From: an uncultured Bacteroidota bacterium
Lineage (GTDB): Bacteria; Bacteroidota; Bacteroidia; Chitinophagales; Chitinophagaceae
Assembly (NCBI GenBank): GCA_946479055.1
Contig: CAMLEX010000367.1
Location: forward strand, 1-5,576
DNA: 5,576 nt
Direction of reading: 5' to 3'
Shown one piece after another: positions 1-5,576 of the stretch (the stretch's first letter is position 1; every line of letters begins with the position of its first letter). The notes below the pieces were generated by a model. That model was not told the origin of the DNA. It did no database searches and saw only the letters and a list, made by a program, of their open reading frames with translations. A program made the position numbers and the translations under genes.

Positions 1-307
1 CCGGGAAAGCACATATTACCAACAGCCATGTATATACTTTACGTGGCCCAAACTTATCCGTCAGCCTTCCGATGATCAGGCGTGCAATAATGGTAGCGCT
101 GACAGCAGCTATAGCCACATTTCCTTTTTGTGCTTTGGTTAAATGGAGTTGCTCACTCACCAATGGCATCAGCGGCGCAATACCAAACCAGGCAAAAAAA
201 CAAAAGAAGAAAGTAAGCCAGGTAATATGAAAGGTCTTCATCTGAACGCCCTTTAGCGAAAAGATGTTGAGTTTACTTAATGGCTGCTGTAATGAATTTT
301 GTTCCAT
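1..307 (-). CDS. narK: NarK/NasA-type nitrate/nitrite MFS transporter, N-terminal part (cut by window edge)
   Basis: Only the first 102 codons are present. The ATG is at 307-305 and the frame stays open to base 1. The protein would be an inner-membrane carrier of the nitrate/nitrite porter family, bringing nitrate in or moving nitrite. What is visible: a cytoplasmic N-terminus of about 25 residues; a very aromatic first membrane segment (about 26-50) with the motif FFAWFGIAPLMP, typical of assimilatory NarK/NasA proteins; and a second segment followed by the MFS loop signature, R76-x3-G80-x3-D84-x2-GPR (87-89). R76 falls about where the nitrate-binding arginine of helix 2 lies in E. coli NarK; that alignment is my inference. 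The start lies 26 bp after the nrtD stop, so the two are probably cotranscribed. Family assignment is firm; transport direction and preference for nitrate or nitrite are not shown. Confidence 0.9.
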   Translation of the reverse strand, partial: MEQNSLQQPLSKLNIFSLKGVQMKTFHITWLTFFFCFFAWFGIAPLMPLVSEQLHLTKAQKGNVAIAAVSATIIARLIIGRLTDKFGPRKVYTWLLVICAFP

Positions 308-333
308 GAAAGAGTTTTAAATGTTTGAATGAA

Positions 334-1215
334 TCAGTCTATATCGTCAATAGAAAATTTGTCAATCAATAAATTCAATAGTTTATCATGAATAGCCATG
401 TAGGCTTCATTATGCACTATTTCTTTTTTATTGCGTGGCCTGGACAAAGGCACATCTACAATTTCTTTAATGGTAGCTGCCGGTCCGTTATTCAATACAA
501 CTACCCGATCGCTCAAAAAGATAGCCTCTTCAATATCGTGTGTCACCATCACGATAGTTTTTTCCCTGTTGTCCAGGTTCCACAGTTTCAGTAGCTCAAC
601 ATGCATACTGCTTTTGGTCAGTGCATCCAATGCGCCAAATGGCTCATCGAGCAACAATACAGATGGGTTGATTGCAAACGCCCTGGCGATTGCTACTCTT
701 TGCTTCATACCTCCGGAGAGTTGGCCAGGCAATTTGTCCTTATGCTCCCACAGTTTCACCATCTTCAGGTTATTTTCTACCAACTCCTTTTTCTCCGCTG
801 TCGTTTTATTTTTTATAGCGGAATCCACCGCCTGGTAAATATTCTGATAAACACTCAGCCAGGGCAGCAGAGAATAATTTTGAAAAACAATTCCCCTGTC
901 GGGGCCGGGCTTGGTAACAATATTGCCATTGACCATAACAGTACCGGAAGTTTGTTTTACCATTCCACTGATGGTGCCCATCAGTGTAGATTTACCGCAA
1001 CCAGAGTGACCGATCAAAGAAATGATCTCCCCTTTTTTTACACTTAGTGAAATGTCTTTTACTGCTGTATAAATCCCTTTGTTCGTTTTAAAACTTACGG
1101 TTACATTATTAATTTCTATACTTTTTCCCGCATTAAAAACAGGTCTCAGCCTGGCATCCGATGCCAGGTCGATTTCTTCTGTTACCACGTTTAATGCTGT
1201 TGTTGAAGTACTCAT
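334..1215 (-). CDS. nrtD: Nitrate ABC transporter ATP-binding protein
   Basis: Cytoplasmic ATPase of 293 residues, expected to act as a dimer driving NrtB. All ABC motifs are intact: Walker [10 protein letters not shown] (69-77), Q-loop Q112 in FQNYSLLPW, signature LSGGM (166-170), Walker B VLLLDEP (186-192) with catalytic E191, D-loop GALD (194-197) and the H-loop histidine H226. The [12 protein letters not shown] stretch and the [14 protein letters not shown] core are typical of the NrtD/SsuB/TauB group. About 30 residues precede the first beta-strand, longer than the usual minimal subunit, but no later Met exists before M79, so this start is kept. There is no C-terminal solute-binding domain, so it is NrtD-like and not the cyanobacterial NrtC fusion. 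It starts 27 bp after nrtB and ends 26 bp before narK. The ATPase family alone cannot separate nitrate from sulfonate; the neighbours decide it. Confidence 0.93.
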   Translation of the reverse strand: MSTSTTALNVVTEEIDLASDARLRPVFNAGKSIEINNVTVSFKTNKGIYTAVKDISLSVKKGEIISLIGHSGCGKSTLMGTISGMVKQTSGTVMVNGNIVTKPGPDRGIVFQNYSLLPWLSVYQNIYQAVDSAIKNKTTAEKKELVENNLKMVKLWEHKDKLPGQLSGGMKQRVAIARAFAINPSVLLLDEPFGALDALTKSSMHVELLKLWNLDNREKTIVMVTHDIEEAIFLSDRVVVLNNGPAATIKEIVDVPLSRPRNKKEIVHNEAYMAIHDKLLNLLIDKFSIDDID

Positions 1216-1242
1216 ATAAATCAGTTTAATTACTGTTCGTTT

Positions 1243-2028
1243 TTAAATAGCGTAGCTAAATCTTTTCTGCAGAGCCATGAAAATTTTATCTAATATCAGC
1301 CCTACTATACCAATGATGATAATAGCTACAATGATCTTTGCCACGCTGCCGCCATTAAATCCTTCTTCCCATACAAAATAACCAAGCCCCATACCACCTG
1401 ATAACATTTCACCAGCCACGATCACCATCCATGCAACGCCAATTGATAAGCGTAAACCGGTTAAAATATGCGGCAGTGTATAAGGCAATACGATCTTTGT
1501 AATGTTTTTCCAGGTTGAAAAACCAAATGCCTTACTTACATTCTTATGATCCTGCGGAATATGTGCAACACCAAATGCTGTATTGATAAGTGTGGGCCAT
1601 AATGAACAGATGAAGATCATGAAAACACTGGCCTGCGGTGAATCCTGGAAAATAGCAAGACCCAACGGAAACCAGGCCAATGGCGAAACCGGGCGAAGTA
1701 GTTGGACCATCGGGTTGATGATATTCATTAATATTTTGCTTGACCCCATCATCATGCCAATGGGTATAGCAAGCAGGCTTCCCAAACCGAAGCCAATACC
1801 TACCCGCTTTAATGAACTAAGCAATTTTATTCCAATGCCTTTAGTATCTGGGTCATCCTGCATAGGGTTTTGCATTACTTCTTTAAATACCACCCAGGTA
1901 TCTTTAGGTGACGGTATTTCATTTTTAGTAAGACCCGATATCAGTTCCCATATTCCACCCATCAATGCCAGGCCGCCTAAAAAGTACAGCACTGACCAGA
2001 GTGTTTTTAGTGAAAAAATATTTTTCAT
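1243..2028 (-). CDS. nrtB: Nitrate ABC transporter permease
   Basis: Inner-membrane permease of 261 residues. I chose the ATG at 2028-2026 (MKNIFSLK). The frame stays open upstream to another ATG at 2103, but those 25 extra codons read through the heptamer repeat, and only from 2028 does the protein begin with a short basic stretch and a membrane helix. Hydrophobic segments lie at about 12-31, 76-96, 134-153, 190-207 and 231-248, with a shorter one near 115-127. The sequence PVSPLAWFPLGLAIF (113-127) is characteristic of NrtB/CmpB permeases. The EAA-type loop that contacts the ATPase is at 165-182 (SKAFGF...IVLP, with G169 and LP at 181-182). It follows nrtA by 92 bp and precedes nrtD by 27 bp. 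No Shine-Dalgarno is visible; the leader is A-rich (AAAAACAAACAACA). Bicarbonate transport by this family is the main alternative. Confidence 0.92.
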   Translation of the reverse strand: MKNIFSLKTLWSVLYFLGGLALMGGIWELISGLTKNEIPSPKDTWVVFKEVMQNPMQDDPDTKGIGIKLLSSLKRVGIGFGLGSLLAIPIGMMMGSSKILMNIINPMVQLLRPVSPLAWFPLGLAIFQDSPQASVFMIFICSLWPTLINTAFGVAHIPQDHKNVSKAFGFSTWKNITKIVLPYTLPHILTGLRLSIGVAWMVIVAGEMLSGGMGLGYFVWEEGFNGGSVAKIIVAIIIIGIVGLILDKIFMALQKRFSYAI

Positions 2029-2042
2029 TGTTGTTTGTTTTT

Positions 2043-2122
2043 GGTGAATGGTCAATGGTGAATAGTGAATGGGTCCACAAACTTTCGATCTTCTATTCAC
2101 CATTCACTACTCACTATTCACT
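2043..2122. repeat. Inverted array of GTGAAT-type heptamers between nrtA and nrtB
   Basis: Four heptamers run on the plus strand at 2043-2070: GGTGAAT, GGTCAAT, GGTGAAT, AGTGAAT. After a 24-base spacer (2071-2094), four reverse-complement copies follow at 2095-2122: ATTCACC, ATTCACT, ACTCACT, ATTCACT. The two 28-base arms match at 22 positions when one is inverted. In the nrt mRNA this gives 22 Watson-Crick and 2 G-U pairs, a long stem with a 24-base loop. The last heptamer covers two bases of the nrtA stop codon. Similar GTGAATAGTGAATGG strings are, as I recall, dispersed between genes in Chitinophagaceae-type genomes; that is memory, not a search. It might act as a REP-like element that protects the nrtA mRNA 3' end and lowers readthrough into nrtB. 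There is no transposase or clear target duplication. Confidence 0.85.
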
Positions 2123-3329
2123 ATCTTTTTGTTGCTTTTAAATATGCCGCCACATTATTCGGATCAAACTGTACATCATAAGTCGTTTTAAACGCCTGCA
2201 TATCCGGCTGCATGGGCACTCCCATTTCTTTAGCCACCTCGGCATACAAATCGTCGAGTATTAGTTTTTCAGCAATGCCTTTATAATCAGGATCAGATTT
2301 TAAATAACCGAAGCGTACATATTGCGCCAGGAACCAAATGGCATGTGATTTACGCGGCATGTTTACAACACCATTATTATAAAAAATCATGTAATCATCT
2401 TTGTATTTTTGAACACCTAATTCACAACCCAGATCATAAGAACCTTTTAACCTGGCTTCAATTACCTGCACCGGCGCATTAACATAATTGGGTTTTGAGA
2501 GCCATGAAGCTGTTTTAGAACGATTACCCATTGCATCCAACCATTTACAGGCTTCAATTATGGCTTTCATTACTTTTTTCAAATCATCTCTGTTATTGGT
2601 TGCAAAAGCTGAGTTAACAACCAACGCTTTCTCCGGATGATTTTTCCAGATGTCTTGTGATGAAATGTGAGTAAACCCAATATTTTGTGCCGCTGCCACA
2701 CCATTCCAGGGTTCACCCACAGAAAAGCCCTCCATATTATCGACACGCATATTTGCCACCATCTGCGGAGGAGGAATGGTGATGATACCTACTGATTTTT
2801 GATTGATTCCCGCAGCAGCCATCCAGTTGCGCAGCCATATATCATGTGTACCCCCTGGAAAGGTCATAGCGAAGGTTACCTCTTTCCGGCCCTGTACATT
2901 TTTGACACCTGCTGCGGCTTTATTAACTTCTTTAAACCCAACTACGCCGCAAAAATCTTTGGATAAAGTAATTGCCTGGCCATTATTGTTAAGCACCATG
3001 GCAATCTTCATTTCCTGTCCTGCTTTGCCACCAATACCGGTATAAACAGATAAAGGCATGGAGAATAAGCAATGCGCCCCGTCGATCTCACCATTTAGCA
3101 TTTTGTCTCTTACAACAGCCCATGATGCTTCTTTTTCCAGCTCAACATCTACTCCGTATTTTGCGAAGAGTCCTAATTCTTTGGCTGCTACGAGGGGTGC
3201 GCAGTCGGTGAGAGATATAAACCCCAGTTTTATTTTCTTTGCAGGGGGAGTCATTCTAAAGGAGGACACGATAATCAATACCGTCATCAGCCCTATGAAA
3301 AAAATTGATTTTCTTATATTAAGTTTCAT
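2121..3329 (-). CDS. nrtA: Nitrate-binding protein of the NrtA/CmpA family
   Basis: Solute-binding protein of 402 residues that captures the anion in the periplasm and delivers it to NrtB. Residues 1-25 form a basic then hydrophobic signal (MKLNIRKSIFFIGLMTVLII). No cysteine occurs before C43, so there is no lipobox, unlike cyanobacterial NrtA lipoproteins; the protein is either cleaved and soluble or held by its N-terminal helix. The family core starts with LGFISLTDCAPLVAAKELG (35-53), followed by EASWAVVRDKM, DGAHCLFSMPL, FPGGTHDIWLRNW, VGEPWN and HPEKALV. W70, Q118, H162, G205 and K234 fall where, as I recall, W102, Q155, H196, G240 and K269 contact nitrate in Synechocystis NrtA. The offset is 32-37 throughout, and the lysine favours nitrate over bicarbonate. 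The ATG at 3329 has an A-rich leader and lies 52 bp after the porin stop. The stop codon overlaps the heptamer array. Confidence 0.93.
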   Translation of the reverse strand: MKLNIRKSIFFIGLMTVLIIVSSFRMTPPAKKIKLGFISLTDCAPLVAAKELGLFAKYGVDVELEKEASWAVVRDKMLNGEIDGAHCLFSMPLSVYTGIGGKAGQEMKIAMVLNNNGQAITLSKDFCGVVGFKEVNKAAAGVKNVQGRKEVTFAMTFPGGTHDIWLRNWMAAAGINQKSVGIITIPPPQMVANMRVDNMEGFSVGEPWNGVAAAQNIGFTHISSQDIWKNHPEKALVVNSAFATNNRDDLKKVMKAIIEACKWLDAMGNRSKTASWLSKPNYVNAPVQVIEARLKGSYDLGCELGVQKYKDDYMIFYNNGVVNMPRKSHAIWFLAQYVRFGYLKSDPDYKGIAEKLILDDLYAEVAKEMGVPMQPDMQAFKTTYDVQFDPNNVAAYLKATKR

Positions 3330-3381
3330 TTGTCTTTGTTTTTACGATTCTGTATTTTGATTACTCTTACTATGAACACAT

Positions 3382-4980
3382 CTATTGTTTTATGGCCACC
3401 GGCTTTGCAAAAAAGAAATCAGGCGTAAACCGGATCATGGCGTAAAACCAGCTACCACTTTTTTTATACGCATCCGCTCCCGCATCCGTCGTTGCCTGTC
3501 CTTTTGCAAACGCCATACTGTTCTTTGCATTCATTATGGAATAACCCAGTTCTATATTCGTAAACTTGTTCATATTGTAGTTCACCAGGAAATCAAGCTC
3601 ATTACCCAGCTTTTTGTCGATGAATGTTCCATCAGCTTTTTTCATGTCTTTATCAATTGAAAAAAGATGAAAGTCAACACCCGCAGCAAGTGTATTACCT
3701 GCATACTTGAATTTCAGATAAGGGTTTTTCAAGCCGCCGGCAGGTGAACCTGTACCTACATAGAAATAATCCATATAGCCCCAATGACGGTGTGGCGTAC
3801 CATACAATGGATCAAATTTTTCATCTTCTGCTGTAGTTGCATCATTGCCACTCAATACATCATATCCCGGAGTAATACTTATTTTTCCTTTTTGATAAGT
3901 AACAGAAGCTGTATAGTGATAAGCTTCTTTCATTTTAACGCCATCCCTGTTTTTACCACTTTGACCATAGTAAGCAGCCTGTATAGCTATCTTTCCAAAA
4001 CCAGATGCATTACCCAATGTATGATTGATCATTAAACCATAGGTATACCGACTATTGGTACCAGAATAATCAAATTCATCGGCAGCGCCTGAAGAAACAA
4101 ACCTTCTTCCATAAACATAGCCTGCCGCATCGTTGCCTGCTGAGTCGATTTTATATTTACCAAATCTGTCATTGAAGCCCAGAGCTGAGAATTTTGTCTG
4201 ATTGAATTTTTTACTGATATATAAACTGGTAAATGCTTTATAATCCTGGTTACCGCCATTGGTTGTCGGCGGGTTTGTCCAAACCGGTGCTCCTGATTTT
4301 GTACTGTTGTTACCTGCGCTGCCTGCCGGTGCCATAGGTAATAAACCAGCCGGTGTAGGCACCAGCACTCCCAGTGAATTTTTTACATACGGAGCCACAT
4401 TGGACGGAACGTAAGATGTATTGGTAATACCAAATGCATCGGAGTTTTGATTAAATGCATATCCTAAATCTATTTGCCATCCCTTATGTACTGTTTTTAA
4501 TAATGCCATGTCATGACGACGGCCCTGTTGCAGCCAATCCAGATTGCCGATAAGCCGTACATCATCATAGATCAATTCCTGGCGACCTATCTTTATACTC
4601 ATCAGATCAATACCTTTTGCTTTGATAGTAGTATCGGCTTTGTTGAATAATGTAAGATCCGCCCAGCCTTCATGAAGCATTAAACGATTACCATCTGCAT
4701 TGGAAATAGTTGATGCATCCTGCCCCCATACTCTTACGTCCTGGATGCTGGCGCCAAAAGTTACCCTGTCCCATTTGTATCCGAAGATCAATCGCGTACG
4801 CTGTGATGTAAATACAGCAGATTTGGAACCTTTCAACACCAGGTTACCTAAGCCATTGCGTACTTCGGTCCGTGTACGTAACTGACCTGTAAGAGTAAAC
4901 TGTGCGTTTACAGAGTTAAATGTTACACAGCCAACCATTAACATTACAGCTAAACAGCTTTTTTTAATTTTTTTAATCAT
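3382..4980 (-). CDS. Outer-membrane beta-barrel, alginate-export family; candidate nitrate porin
   Basis: Precursor of 532 residues. A classical signal peptide (MIKKIKKSCLAVMLMVGC...) ends in NSVNA-Q, with likely cleavage after A26; mature proteins starting with Q are common in Bacteroidota. The mature part alternates short amphipathic strands with Gly/Asn/Ser-rich turns. Family-type motifs are SQRTRLIFGYKWD (59-71) and IGRQELIYDDVRLIG (131-145) followed by W149 and GRRHD (153-157), as in alginate_exp/AlgE-like barrels. A long Pro/Gly/Asn-rich stretch at about 185-247 looks like a surface loop. The C-terminus has an aromatic strand (SWFYAMIRFTPDFFF) and a short tail ending AIKQ. The family name comes from alginate export in Pseudomonas, but there is no alginate gene here. 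Its position between nirD and nrtA suggests outer-membrane passage of nitrate or nitrite, which is inference. The leader is A-rich, without a Shine-Dalgarno. Confidence 0.88.
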   Translation of the reverse strand: MIKKIKKSCLAVMLMVGCVTFNSVNAQFTLTGQLRTRTEVRNGLGNLVLKGSKSAVFTSQRTRLIFGYKWDRVTFGASIQDVRVWGQDASTISNADGNRLMLHEGWADLTLFNKADTTIKAKGIDLMSIKIGRQELIYDDVRLIGNLDWLQQGRRHDMALLKTVHKGWQIDLGYAFNQNSDAFGITNTSYVPSNVAPYVKNSLGVLVPTPAGLLPMAPAGSAGNNSTKSGAPVWTNPPTTNGGNQDYKAFTSLYISKKFNQTKFSALGFNDRFGKYKIDSAGNDAAGYVYGRRFVSSGAADEFDYSGTNSRYTYGLMINHTLGNASGFGKIAIQAAYYGQSGKNRDGVKMKEAYHYTASVTYQKGKISITPGYDVLSGNDATTAEDEKFDPLYGTPHRHWGYMDYFYVGTGSPAGGLKNPYLKFKYAGNTLAAGVDFHLFSIDKDMKKADGTFIDKKLGNELDFLVNYNMNKFTNIELGYSIMNAKNSMAFAKGQATTDAGADAYKKSGSWFYAMIRFTPDFFFAKPVAIKQ

Positions 4981-5023
4981 AATTTTGTTTTGGTTTTAAG
5001 TTGTTAGTCAATTTAGAATCACC

Positions 5024-5059
5024 CCCCGGGCGAGCTTCCATTTCAACCGGGGTTTTTTT
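5024..5059 (+). terminator. GC-rich hairpin with T7 tail between nirD and the porin gene
   Basis: On the plus strand CCCCGG (5024-5029) pairs perfectly with CCGGGG (5047-5052) across a 17-base loop, followed at once by seven T (5053-5059). That is the shape of an intrinsic terminator reading rightward, yet no plus-strand gene lies to its left. In the direction of the operon the stem is preceded by A7 and has no T run after it, so it should not stop nirD-to-porin transcription. It may instead be an mRNA hairpin that adjusts porin expression, an interspersed repeat copy, or a guard against antisense transcription entering nirD from the left. The remainder of the 134-bp gap (4981-5114) is AT-rich, with no convincing promoter. 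Confidence 0.45.
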
Positions 5060-5114
5060 ATACTCAATAATTGGTTTTTCCTGCCATATTTTATTTGATT
5101 TATTATTTTACATT

Positions 5115-5459
5115 TTATTGAATTCCAATAAACACTTTTCCATCCTCTACCTTTACTTCGTAGGTTTTAATAGAACAGTCTTCGCCGCTCAGGCATTCTC
5201 CTGTTTTTAATGAAAATGTTCTTTTGTGAAAAGGGCAAGCCACTTTAGGTTCATCACCCTGGGAACCGATCATGCCACGGCTCAATGCCATCTGATTGCG
5301 ATGAGGACATTCGTTTTGGGTTGCATACCATTCGTCCAGTCGTGTGAAATGAAATAAAGCGATCTGCTGATCCTTATACTTTACACATACACCGCCATTA
5401 GCCGGCATATCTTCAACACGGCATGCTAAAAACCAGGTCATTGTTTTTTCTTCAATCAT
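5115..5459 (-). CDS. nirD: NADH-dependent nitrite reductase small subunit (Rieske-type NirD)
   Basis: Cytoplasmic protein of 114 residues, the usual NirD length. It partners the large subunit NirB, whose siroheme/[4Fe-4S] site reduces nitrite to ammonium with NADH. The Rieske ligands are complete: C51-P-H53 and C75-P-F-H78, with 21 residues between the pairs. LSRGMIG...GDEPKVA (59-74) follows the E. coli-type NirD layout, while the E. coli protein, as I recall it, has lost the Cys/His ligands. The C-terminal part (TGECL...IKTYEVKVEDGKVFI) is the usual last beta-sheet. I prefer the ATG at 5459 over M7 (5441) because AAGGA sits seven bases upstream. No signal peptide. A generic Rieske ferredoxin is the alternative, but the LSRG motif and nitrate-transport neighbours make NirD much more likely. 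nirB is not in the window; it probably lies to the right. Confidence 0.93.
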   Translation of the reverse strand: MIEEKTMTWFLACRVEDMPANGGVCVKYKDQQIALFHFTRLDEWYATQNECPHRNQMALSRGMIGSQGDEPKVACPFHKRTFSLKTGECLSGEDCSIKTYEVKVEDGKVFIGIQ

Positions 5460-5466
5460 AGTTTAA

Positions 5467-5471
5467 TCCTT
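5467..5471 (-). promoter_or_regulatory. Shine-Dalgarno-like site of nirD
   Basis: On the minus strand AAGGA is followed by the seven-base spacer TTAAACT and then the ATG at 5459. It is the only good Shine-Dalgarno match ahead of a gene in this window and supports the upstream of two possible nirD starts. The other genes have A-rich leaders. Confidence 0.6.
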
Positions 5472-5489
5472 TTTTAAAAATTATGATCA

Positions 5490-5520
5490 GCTTCCTGTTG
5501 TTTCCGTAAAAGCAGGAAGC
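5490..5520 (-). other. Hairpin-forming inverted repeat upstream of nirD
   Basis: GCTTCCTG (5490-5497) and CAGGAAGC (5513-5520) are perfect inverted copies with a 15-base spacer. Read toward nirD, the stem is followed by TGATCATAATTTTTAAAAAAGG, so a short T run (five T) begins about nine bases after the stem, too far for a strong intrinsic terminator. It could be a weak terminator or processing site after an upstream gene such as nirB, or a 5' leader structure about 30 bases ahead of the nirD start. The remaining bases to the window end (5521-5576) show no convincing gene. Confidence 0.4.
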
Positions 5521-5576
5521 AATAGAAGTAATGCTGCATTTTTTATACAGCCTGCAATCGTTTATTATGATGAAAT

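Noticed and set aside
431..838. Plus-strand open frame of 135 codons opposite nrtD
   Set aside because: It lies wholly antisense to a gene with every ABC motif intact, and its product is Ser/Thr/Leu-rich without a recognisable domain.
1583..2047. Plus-strand open frame of 154 codons opposite nrtB
   Set aside because: Antisense shadow of a well-supported permease; no domain, no upstream ribosome site.
4032..4259. Minus-strand open frame of 75 codons in another frame within the porin gene
   Set aside because: Fully inside the porin coding sequence in an alternative frame; no family resemblance.
4920..4980. Possible lipobox (LMVGC, C18) in the porin signal peptide
   Set aside because: A methionine occupies the -3 position, and the stronger signal is NSVNA-Q just downstream; beta-barrels of this family are not lipoproteins.
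4981..5114. Promoter for the porin-nrt part of the operon
   Set aside because: No TAnnTTTG with a TTG about 20 bases upstream was found; the nearest string, TAAATTGA, is not a good match.
5001..5210. Plus-strand open frame of 69 codons across the nirD-porin gap
   Set aside because: It runs through the GC hairpin and T7 tract and then antisense to nirD; its product is hydrophobic low-complexity sequence from AT-rich DNA.
5521..5576. End of an upstream gene (nirB) entering from the right
   Set aside because: All three minus-strand frames reach stops by or shortly after the nirD start. One ends in FHHNKRLQAV and a stop near 5543, but too few codons are present to recognise any family.

Overview
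The window is most likely a chromosomal segment from a Bacteroidota bacterium, with Chitinophagaceae as my best guess. Three things point there: moderately low GC, translation starts that mostly follow A-rich leaders of the AAAACAAA kind instead of a Shine-Dalgarno, and an intergenic array of GTGAAT-type heptamers. All six genes lie on the minus strand, so the transcription order runs from high to low coordinates.

Layout in transcription order: nirD (5459-5115), the Rieske-type small subunit of NADH-dependent assimilatory nitrite reductase; an alginate-export-family outer-membrane beta-barrel (4980-3382); nrtA (3329-2121), a periplasmic nitrate-binding protein; nrtB (2028-1243), the ABC permease; nrtD (1215-334), the ABC ATPase; and the first 102 codons of a NarK/NasA-type nitrate/nitrite MFS transporter (307-1, running off the left edge). 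The gaps are 134, 52, 92, 27 and 26 bp. This fits one operon, but the first and third gaps hold hairpin-forming elements that could make expression uneven.

The genes form a plausible chain for using nitrate as a nitrogen source. The porin would admit the anion through the outer membrane and NrtA would capture it in the periplasm. NrtB/NrtD would import it with ATP, with the MFS protein as a second route. NirD, with a NirB partner expected just beyond the right edge, would take part in reducing nitrite to ammonium in the cytoplasm. No nitrate reductase, nirB or regulator is visible here.

Non-coding structure: an inverted array of four plus four heptamers (2043-2122) between nrtA and nrtB, which includes part of the nrtA stop codon; a GC-rich hairpin followed by seven T on the plus strand (5024-5059) between nirD and the porin; and a perfect 8-bp inverted repeat (5490-5520) upstream of nirD. 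No intergenic stretch exceeds 134 bases. I found no RNA gene, CRISPR array, insertion sequence or recognisable Bacteroidota promoter (TTG / TAnnTTTG). I do not see a new biological system. The repeat element, the porin's likely role and the intact Rieske ligands of NirD are the points most worth following up.
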